A stretch of DNA of 64,000 nucleotides, from contig NZ_AJGU01000001.1 of NCBI RefSeq assembly GCF_000260795.1, forward strand, positions 124,001 to 188,000, in the 5' to 3' direction. Source of the DNA: Treponema sp. JC4. GTDB lineage: Bacteria > Spirochaetota > Spirochaetia > Treponematales > Treponemataceae. Position 1 is the stretch's first letter. Each line of letters opens with the position of its first letter. Of this stretch, positions 53,469 to 60,059 are shown in pieces. The translations under genes were made by a program, and so were the position numbers. The notes below the pieces were generated by a model. The model did no database searches. It had not been told where the DNA came from and saw only the letters and a program-made list of their open reading frames with translations.

Positions 53469-53502
53469 CGGCAATTTACTACAAGGTAATTTGCTCTGAC
53501 AT

Positions 53503-53658
53503 AAAAAATGGCGCGAGGGAACAGAGTGTGGAGCAAAAACACTCTGATTGTTGCGGTCGCGAAAGCGACCATTCCTATAGTTTCTCAGCAACAATCAGCG
53601 TGTAGCGCATTATTGCGCGGTTTTGCTTCATACTCTGCGACCGGGAGCCATTTTTTTT
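53503..53658 (+). repeat. 156-base multi-branched structured element after glnN
   Basis: An outer stem pairs 53503-53538 (AAAAAATGGC...CAGAGT...AGCAAAA) with 53621-53658. Inside are an 11-pair stem CTGATTGTTGC/GCAACAATCAG (53544-53598) that itself holds GGTCGC-GAAA-GCGACC, and a GCGCA-TTAT-TGCGC hairpin (53605-53618). The right outer arm ends in eight T, so it can terminate glnN transcription. No tRNA features are present. Confidence 0.7.
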
Positions 53659-53694
53659 GTAAATGGCACTATTTAATTAGTAAAATATTTCCGT

Positions 53695-53700
53695 TATAAT
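53695..53700 (+). promoter_or_regulatory. -10 box, 6 nt before the 53707 start codon
   Basis: TATAAT, then AAGCTT, then ATG. Confidence 0.6.
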
Positions 53701-53706
53701 AAGCTT

Positions 53707-54453
53707 ATGAAGAATTTCGATTACAGCGTTATTTACAGCGACGAAGACATAGTCGTTTTGAACAAACGTTCCGGCATCCTTATTGCTGCAGACCGTTACG
53801 ACCCGGACGCTCCCCGCCTGGATTTACTTGCAGAAAAAGAATTCGGCAAACTTTACGCCGTTCATAGAATTGATAAAGATACTTCAGGCCTTATTATTTA
53901 TGCCCGCAATCCAGAGGCTCATAAAAAACTTTCAATGCAGTTTGAAAAACGCGAGGTTCACAAAACTTACCATGCCCTGGTTTACGGCCATCCTCTCTGG
54001 CAGGATTTAAAAGTAAAACTTGCCCTCAAGCCGGATGGAGATGCCCGCCACCGTACAGTTGTTGATAAGAAATTCGGAAAGCCAAGTGAAACAGACTTTC
54101 ATCTGATTGGAACCTGCGGCCAGTTCAGCTGGATAGAAGCAAAACCTCTTACGGGGCGCACTCATCAGATTCGCGTGCATCTTGCGGCTAACGGCCTCAG
54201 CATTGTCTGCGACCCTCTTTACAGCGGTAACCAGAAGCCCCTCCGCCTCAGCGAAATTAAGAAAAACTGGCGTGGTGATGAAGAAGAAGAGCGTCCTCTT
54301 TTGAAGCGCCTTGCCCTTCATGCCTATAAAATTGAATTTACTCATCCCAAAACAGGCGAAAAGGTAACCTTTACCGCTCCTTATCCGCGTGATATGGAAG
54401 CAGTCAGAAAGCAGTTTGCCAAGATTTACAGAGTAGACAGCACTGCAGAGTAA
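53707..54453 (+). CDS. RluA-family pseudouridine synthase
   Basis: 248 residues. AVHRIDKDTSGLIIYAR carries the catalytic Asp of the RluA family; IVVLNKRSGIL is the N-terminal motif and KPLTGRTHQIRVHLAANGL is the RNA-binding motif. No S4 domain is present, as in RluA itself. The target may be 23S rRNA or tRNA; it cannot be told from the sequence. The gene is followed after 14 bases by the omptin-like gene. Confidence 0.88.
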   Translation: MKNFDYSVIYSDEDIVVLNKRSGILIAADRYDPDAPRLDLLAEKEFGKLYAVHRIDKDTSGLIIYARNPEAHKKLSMQFEKREVHKTYHALVYGHPLWQDLKVKLALKPDGDARHRTVVDKKFGKPSETDFHLIGTCGQFSWIEAKPLTGRTHQIRVHLAANGLSIVCDPLYSGNQKPLRLSEIKKNWRGDEEEERPLLKRLALHAYKIEFTHPKTGEKVTFTAPYPRDMEAVRKQFAKIYRVDSTAE

Positions 54454-54467
54454 AACAGAGGTTTTAA

Positions 54468-55436
54468 GTGTCAGCTTCCAGCTTTTGTAAAAAGATAATT
54501 TTCCTCTCATTTGTGATTTTTTTCTTTGGAAAACTGTCTGCCTTTGAAATTTTTCAGTTTTCGGTAGCGCCCAAGTATGCATTGCAGAATGGACAGTTGA
54601 ATGAGTATGTCTTATATACAAACGGACAGAAGCAGAGTGAATTGAACTGGGAAATCCAGAATATCTCTATGATTGGCCTTAATGCTACTATCGGCTGGGA
54701 AATGCTTTTACTGGAAGCAGATTGTATGTGGGGAATCCCAAAAGACAGTGGTGCCATGTATGATTCAGACTGGCTCAATACTTCTAATTATGGAATGAAA
54801 ACTAATTATTCAGAAAGTGATAATAAAGTTAATTACCTTGGTGATTTGGGATTACGCTTTGGTCTGAATATAAAAACCTGGAACTTTCTGAATATCAATC
54901 CTTATGTTGGAATTGCCTACACCAGAATCAAATATACTGCGAACGGCGGTACTTACTGGTATGGAAATAATAATCTTTACCCCTATAATGATCCAGACCA
55001 TTCCTCTTCAGGAACTTTTACTGGTGATGTAATTTCTTATGAACGGGAATTGTTTAATTATCTGCTTGGACTGAAATTAAAGTTTAATTTTTTGACAAGG
55101 TTCACAGTTTCTGCTGATTTTGGACTTTCTGTCTTTACCCAGATTAATTCTCTTGATCATCATATTTTGAAAGATGGTACCTCATCTCCTGCTTATTATC
55201 TTGATAAAATGCAGGGCTTTTTCAAAAGTTTTAATGTAGGAACAGAAGTAGATGTAAAAATCTGGAAAGGTCTTTCTGCCGGTGCCGGATTTAAGTTTGT
55301 TTACATAAATCAGCTTGTCGGAAATGATTATCAGAAGACAAGTTCAGAAACAAAATATTCTTTGCTTTCTACTGCTAATTCCGCTGCCGACGGCTACACC
55401 TGGAACGTAGAAGCCTTCGTCCGCTATTCTTTCTAA
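54468..55436 (+). CDS. omptin-family outer-membrane protease homolog
   Basis: 322 residues from a GTG with AGAGG upstream. After a signal peptide (ending KLSA) the protein aligns by eye with OmpT along its length: SELNWEIQNISMIGLNATI, GAMYDSDWLNTSNYG, GIAYTRIKYTANGGTYWYG and a C-terminal FVRYSF ending in Phe. The four catalytic residues of omptins are kept: Asp99 and Asp101 (YDSDW) and Asp230 and His232 (LDHHI), matching D83, D85, D210 and H212 of OmpT. It should be a ten-stranded barrel with its active site facing out, cutting peptides or surface proteins. It is likely co-transcribed with the upstream synthase gene. Confidence 0.82.
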   Translation: MSASSFCKKIIFLSFVIFFFGKLSAFEIFQFSVAPKYALQNGQLNEYVLYTNGQKQSELNWEIQNISMIGLNATIGWEMLLLEADCMWGIPKDSGAMYDSDWLNTSNYGMKTNYSESDNKVNYLGDLGLRFGLNIKTWNFLNINPYVGIAYTRIKYTANGGTYWYGNNNLYPYNDPDHSSSGTFTGDVISYERELFNYLLGLKLKFNFLTRFTVSADFGLSVFTQINSLDHHILKDGTSSPAYYLDKMQGFFKSFNVGTEVDVKIWKGLSAGAGFKFVYINQLVGNDYQKTSSETKYSLLSTANSAADGYTWNVEAFVRYSF

Positions 55437-55450
55437 AAATCCCCTTATTT

Positions 55451-55469
55451 TTCTACAACGTTGTCGTAA
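55451..55469. promoter_or_regulatory. LacI-type operator before lacI
   Basis: TTCTACAACGTTGTCGTAA, a palindrome around ACAAC-GTTGT, matches the core of the perfect operator at 56593. It is centred about 50 bp upstream of the lacI start, just before a TTTACA-17 bp-TAATAA promoter, and suggests autoregulation. Confidence 0.65.
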
Positions 55470-55510
55470 TTTTCTTTACAAAAGAGCCTTTTGGTGCTAA
55501 TAATAGATTT

Positions 55511-56524
55511 ATGGCTGAAGTTACTATTAAAGATATTGCTAGAGAATGCGGAGTTTCTTTTTCGGCGGTAAGTAAAGCGCTGAAGGAGAGTCCGGAAATC
55601 AGTGCGGCTACCATAGAACTTGTGCAGAAAACTGCAAAAAAAATGGGCTACCGTGCAAATGCCGCTGCCCGTAAACTGCGCACAAACCGCTCTTACGACA
55701 TAGGCGTTATCTTTGAAGATGCAACAGAAAGCGGACTTCAGCATCAGTACTTTGCAAGCATTTTTGATTCCTTAAACATAAACGCAAATCTTAACGGCTA
55801 TAACATCAGCTTTTTGAACAGCGTAAATCGCGAAAAAGATTCTTACCTGAGTCAGGCTAAATACCGGGGCTTTGACGGGGTTGTTATTGCCAGCACAAAC
55901 GATTATCACCGAAAAGACATTCAGGAACTCATTCATTCAGATATTCCGGTCTGTCTTTTGGACTATACTTCGGAAAACGACTGTTCTTCTGTACTCAGTG
56001 ATAACGAAAACGGCATAAAACAGATGCTGAATTACCTTATTTCCAAGGGACATAAGCAGATTGCCTACATTTACGGAGACAGCACCGACGTTACAAACGT
56101 CCGCCTGGACACTTTTTACGATGTAATGCGGGAAAATAGGCTTCACGTGCCAAAGGAATATATCATAAAAGGCATTTATCACGATACAAAATCCAGCGAA
56201 GAGGCTACCAAAAAACTTCTGGCGCTGAAAAATCCTCCTACCTGTATTATGTTCCCAGATGATTTTGCCTATCTTGGCGGGCTCAAAGTTCTTCATGAAC
56301 ATAATCTGGTGCCGGGCCGCGATATCAGCGTTGTCGGTTACGACGGTATCTTCCTTTCTTCAGTTCTTACTCCAGCCCTCACAACCTATGCCCAGAACGC
56401 AAAGGAAATCGGGCGGCAGCTGGCAATGCTGCTTATTCAGCGCATAGAAAATCCTGCCCTGGATGTTCAGATTGTCCGTGTAAAAGGCAGCATCCGTGAA
56501 GGCGAAACCGTCCTTTCAATATAA
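55511..56524 (+). CDS. LacI-family transcriptional regulator of the cellobiose operon
   Basis: 337 residues. The N-terminal helix-turn-helix (VTIKDIARECGVSFSAVSKAL) and hinge (GYRANAAARKLRT) are of LacI type; the rest is a periplasmic-binding-like sugar domain (YDIGVIFED, GFDGVVIASTN, ISVVGYDG). It faces the binding protein, permease and phosphorylase genes, and the palindrome ACAACGTTGT occurs before its own gene and before theirs, so it is the local repressor. The inducer, probably cellobiose or a derivative, is inferred. A TAATAA -10 box lies seven bases before the ATG. Confidence 0.92.
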   Translation: MAEVTIKDIARECGVSFSAVSKALKESPEISAATIELVQKTAKKMGYRANAAARKLRTNRSYDIGVIFEDATESGLQHQYFASIFDSLNINANLNGYNISFLNSVNREKDSYLSQAKYRGFDGVVIASTNDYHRKDIQELIHSDIPVCLLDYTSENDCSSVLSDNENGIKQMLNYLISKGHKQIAYIYGDSTDVTNVRLDTFYDVMRENRLHVPKEYIIKGIYHDTKSSEEATKKLLALKNPPTCIMFPDDFAYLGGLKVLHEHNLVPGRDISVVGYDGIFLSSVLTPALTTYAQNAKEIGRQLAMLLIQRIENPALDVQIVRVKGSIREGETVLSI

Positions 56525-56553
56525 AAAATTCCACAAAATTTACTAAATTTTTC

Positions 56554-56612
56554 TTGACACCTGGTAAAAAAACGGTAATATATAACTGTAATTAACTACA
56601 ACGTTGTAGTTA
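56554..56612 (+). promoter_or_regulatory. promoter and operator of the cellobiose operon
   Basis: TTGACA (56554-56559), 16 bases, TAATAT gives a near-consensus promoter. TAACTACAACGTTGTAGTTA (56593-56612) is a perfect 20-bp palindrome at or just after the start of transcription, a position where a bound LacI protein would block elongation or promoter escape. Confidence 0.8.
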
Positions 56613-56761
56613 CGCAAAATAGCAAATCCGTTAAAAAATGAGCTGCGACAGCGGGTCATTTTAGGATTTTCGAGAAGAATGCGTTCGGGCGAGACTTGCG
56701 AGCCCGTTGCAATAAAAAAAAGGAGTCTTTTGTCTCCGAAACTAAAAAAAGGGGTAACTTT

Positions 56762-58096
56762 ATGAAAAAGTTAGTATCTGTAGTTGCTGCTGCAGCTATG
56801 GTTGGTCTTGCAGCCTTGTCTATGACAAGTTGTGGTGCTGCTAAATCAAAGGCACAGGGTAAAGTTCTTAACATCTGTGTTTGGAATGAAGAGTTCCAGT
56901 CACGCTTCAATGATTATTTTGCAAAAGCTGGCCTTGTACCGGAAGATGTAAAGGTTAACTGGATTATCACACCTAACCAGGGTAACGCTTACCAGAATAA
57001 ATTGGACGAGCTTCTTCTTAGCCAGGAAAATGCTCCAGCTGATGAAAAAGTTGACTTGTTCCTTGTAGAAGCTGACTATGCTTTGAAATATGTTGATTCT
57101 CCATATGTATTGGACGTAAAGAAAGATATCGGTCTTACAGACGCTGACCTTGCTAACCAGTACAAATACACCAAAGACGTTATGACAGACTCAAAAGGAC
57201 GCCTTCGTGGTGTAACATGGCAGGCTTGTCCAGGTGGATTCGTATACCGCCGTTCAATTGCTAAGGCTGTTCTTGGAACTGATGATCCTGCTGAAGTTCA
57301 GAAGGCTCTTGGTGACTGGGACCGCTTCGATGCTGTTGCAGCTCAGGCTAAAGCAAAAGGCTACTTCATGCTTTCAGGTTTTGATGATGACTACCGCGTA
57401 TTCAGCGACAACGTTACAACTCCATGTGTAAAAGATGGAAAAATCAACGTTGATGCTCAGATCCGCCGCTGGGTAATGCAGACTAAAGAATACACAGACA
57501 AGGGTTACAACAACAAAGCTAACCTCTGGTCAAATGAATCCTTCAAGGGTGCTTCAAAGAACGGTAAAGTATTCGGTTACTTCGGACCAGCATGGTTCAT
57601 CGACTTCTGTCTTGCTCCTGCTACTTTGGATGATCCAAATGCAGAAAAGAAACTTGGAAACGGTTCTTACGGTGACTGGGCATTCTGTATGGGTCCACAG
57701 GGCTTCTCTTGGGGTGGTACCTGGATTTGTGCAGCAGCTGGTTCAGACAACGTAGATTTGATCAAGAAAATCATGTACACAATGACTTGTGATAAAGAAA
57801 CAATGGTTAAGATTGCTAAGGAAGCTTCTGACTTCGTAAACAACGAACCTGCTATGCGTGAAGTTGCAGCTTCTGATTACCAGAACCCATTCCTGGGCGG
57901 TCAGAACCACATCGCATTGTTCCTTGATTCAGCAAAATCTATTTCTAAGGCTACTATGACTCCTTATGATCAGGGATTTGCTGAAAAAATCCAGGGTGCT
58001 ATGGCTGATTACTACAACGGAGACGTTGATGAAGCTACAGCATGGGATAACTTCTATAAGTCTTTGAAAGAACTTTATCCTAACTTGCAGAAATAG
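56762..58096 (+). CDS. sugar ABC transporter substrate-binding lipoprotein
   Basis: 444 residues from the ATG at 56762. The signal ends in the lipobox SMTSC, so it is a lipid-anchored family 1 binding protein. ILNICVWNEEFQ-type start, VDLFLVEADYALKYVD, GRLRGVTWQACPGGFVYR and AWFIDFC are typical of carbohydrate-binding proteins. GGGGTAAC precedes the ATG; a start 22 codons upstream would destroy the signal peptide. Codon use is selective, as in ackA, implying high expression. With the phosphorylase downstream, cellobiose or short cellodextrins are the likely ligands. A long leader of about 160 bases holds a repeat-like segment (56684-56713). Confidence 0.92.
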   Translation: MKKLVSVVAAAAMVGLAALSMTSCGAAKSKAQGKVLNICVWNEEFQSRFNDYFAKAGLVPEDVKVNWIITPNQGNAYQNKLDELLLSQENAPADEKVDLFLVEADYALKYVDSPYVLDVKKDIGLTDADLANQYKYTKDVMTDSKGRLRGVTWQACPGGFVYRRSIAKAVLGTDDPAEVQKALGDWDRFDAVAAQAKAKGYFMLSGFDDDYRVFSDNVTTPCVKDGKINVDAQIRRWVMQTKEYTDKGYNNKANLWSNESFKGASKNGKVFGYFGPAWFIDFCLAPATLDDPNAEKKLGNGSYGDWAFCMGPQGFSWGGTWICAAAGSDNVDLIKKIMYTMTCDKETMVKIAKEASDFVNNEPAMREVAASDYQNPFLGGQNHIALFLDSAKSISKATMTPYDQGFAEKIQGAMADYYNGDVDEATAWDNFYKSLKELYPNLQK

Positions 58097-58172
58097 GCTA
58101 AAGTCGATTTCATAGAATTTGCAGGGCGGAATGATAAAGAGCATCTTCCGTTCTGTTAATCACCTCCTATTT

Positions 58173-58221
58173 GCTGCCTGAAGAGTCCTCCAACATTTTC
58201 TTTTTAGGCAGCGTTTTTTTT
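58173..58221 (+). terminator. terminator between the binding-protein and permease genes
   Basis: GCTGCCT and AGGCAGC form a seven-pair stem around a 26-base loop, followed by G and eight T. No good promoter follows before the permease gene, so partial read-through would give more binding protein than permease. Confidence 0.75.
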
Positions 58222-58264
58222 GCACTTTATTTGAAACGATTAAAAGGTTAGAGGAGCTATCCTG

Positions 58265-59191
58265 ATGGCTAATGAAAAAGTTAAGAAAACAAGAAAAATT
58301 AATTACAACAACTGGGGTTATTTTTTTATCGCTCCCTTCTTTGTTGTATTTATAATTTTTCAGCTGATTCCGCTTATCTCTACAATTGGAAACAGTTTTT
58401 TTGAAAATTATCGCGTGGGACTTATGCAGGTAGGCCCGACATTCAACGGACTTGCAAACTTTAAGACAGTTCTTTTTGAAAGTGATGTTCCCCGCTACGC
58501 TATGAACACACTGATTATGTGGATTTTGGGTTTTGTTCCTCAGATTATTCTTTCCCTGCTTCTTTCTATCTGGTTTACTGATACAGAATTAAGCCTTAAA
58601 CACACTCAGTTTTTTAAGACTGTAATTTACATGCCGAACTTAATCATGGCTTCGGCTTTTGCAATGCTGTTCTTTGTAATTTTTGCAGACGGTGGTCCTG
58701 TAAACAGCATTCTTATGAACATGAATTTGATAAATGATCCTATTCGTTTCCTTGTTAAAACTAAGTCAGTACGCGGACTTGTTGCCTTTATGAACTGCCT
58801 TATGTGGTACGGAAACACAACACTGCTTCTTATGAGCGGTATTATGGGAATTGATAACTCAATTTTTGAAGCTGCACGAATCGACGGCGCTAATCCGGTT
58901 CAGGTTTTCTTTAAGGTAACCCTTCCTCAGTTAGCACCGATTCTGGTTTACGTTGTAATTACTTCTTTGATTGGTGGTATTCAGATGTTCGATGTTCCTC
59001 AGATTTTGACAAATGGTGAAGGAACTCCAAACCGCACTTCTATGACTTTGATTATGTACCTGAACAAACACCTGTTCAGCAAGAACTACGGTCTTGGTGG
59101 TGCTGTATCTGTAATCCTTTTTGCAATCACAGCTGCTTTGAGCGGAATTGTCTATAAGTTCAACATGCAGTCATACAAGAGAGGTAGATAA
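58265..59191 (+). CDS. sugar ABC transporter permease (MalF type)
   Basis: 308 residues with six predicted membrane helices, starting NNWGYFFIAPFFVVFIIFQL. The EAA loop, which contacts the ATPase, is FEAARIDGANPVQVFFKVTLP. AGAGGAG precedes the ATG. The stop codon overlaps the ATG of the second permease by one base. No ATPase gene is present, so an MsmK-type shared ATPase elsewhere in the genome is expected. Confidence 0.93.
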   Translation: MANEKVKKTRKINYNNWGYFFIAPFFVVFIIFQLIPLISTIGNSFFENYRVGLMQVGPTFNGLANFKTVLFESDVPRYAMNTLIMWILGFVPQIILSLLLSIWFTDTELSLKHTQFFKTVIYMPNLIMASAFAMLFFVIFADGGPVNSILMNMNLINDPIRFLVKTKSVRGLVAFMNCLMWYGNTTLLLMSGIMGIDNSIFEAARIDGANPVQVFFKVTLPQLAPILVYVVITSLIGGIQMFDVPQILTNGEGTPNRTSMTLIMYLNKHLFSKNYGLGGAVSVILFAITAALSGIVYKFNMQSYKRGR

Positions 59192-60033
59192 TGAAAAGAG
59201 CAGCTTTAGCAACAAGACGTTTTATCTGTTATTTTGTTTTGATTGTACTTACATTCCTTTCTCTGGCTCCGTTTGTACTTTTAATTTTGAACTCTACAAG
59301 ACTTCATTCTCAGCTGGTTAAAGGCTTCAGCCTGATTCCGGGAACTTTCTTCTTTAAGAACCTGGGTAACCTTCTTGCTAATGACAATATTCCTATCCTT
59401 ACAGGTTTGTGGAACAGTATTATTGTTTCTGTATTCAATGCCTTGCTTTCTGTTTACTTCAGTGCAATGACTGCTTACGGAATCCACATGTACAACTTCA
59501 AGGGAAAGTCAGTCGTATTTAAGTTCATCATGGCTATCATGATGATTCCGACACAGGTTACAGCCCTTGGTTTTGTAAAACTTGTAACAGGAATCCACAT
59601 GATTAATACCTTGTGGCCTTTGATTCTTCCTGCAATTGCAGCCCCTGTAGTTTTCTTCTACGTTTTGCAGTACATGGAATCAGTTTTGCCTTACTCAATC
59701 GTTGAAGCAAGCCGTGTAGACGGATGTAACGAGTTCCTTACTTTCAATGTAATCGTTCTTCCAATGATTAAACCTGCTCTTGCAGTTCAGGCAATCTTTG
59801 CCTTTGTAAGTTCATGGAACAACTACTTTATGCCTGCTTTGATTATCAGCTCTAAGGCAAAAAAGACAATCCCAATTTTGATTGCCCAGCTTCGTTCTGC
59901 AGACTTCATGAAGTTCGACCTGGCTCAGGTTTACATCATGATTTGTGTTGCAATCATTCCGTTACTTATTGTATATCTTTTCCTCTCACGCTACATCATC
60001 GGTGGTGTAACATCGGGCGGAGTTAAAGAGTAA
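59191..60033 (+). CDS. sugar ABC transporter permease (MalG type)
   Basis: 280 residues with six predicted helices. The EAA loop is VEASRVDGCNEFLTFNVIVLP. The C-terminus (RYIIGGVTSGGVKE) is the usual end of MalG-type permeases. It pairs with the preceding permease to form the membrane channel. The phosphorylase gene begins 26 bases after its stop. Confidence 0.93.
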   Translation: MKRAALATRRFICYFVLIVLTFLSLAPFVLLILNSTRLHSQLVKGFSLIPGTFFFKNLGNLLANDNIPILTGLWNSIIVSVFNALLSVYFSAMTAYGIHMYNFKGKSVVFKFIMAIMMIPTQVTALGFVKLVTGIHMINTLWPLILPAIAAPVVFFYVLQYMESVLPYSIVEASRVDGCNEFLTFNVIVLPMIKPALAVQAIFAFVSSWNNYFMPALIISSKAKKTIPILIAQLRSADFMKFDLAQVYIMICVAIIPLLIVYLFLSRYIIGGVTSGGVKE

Positions 60034-60059
60034 TTTATAAAATTAGGAGAATAGATTTT

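Noticed and set aside
53503-53658. tRNA-like gene
   Set aside because: It branches like a clover leaf but has no T-loop TTC motif, no CCA end and wrong stem lengths.
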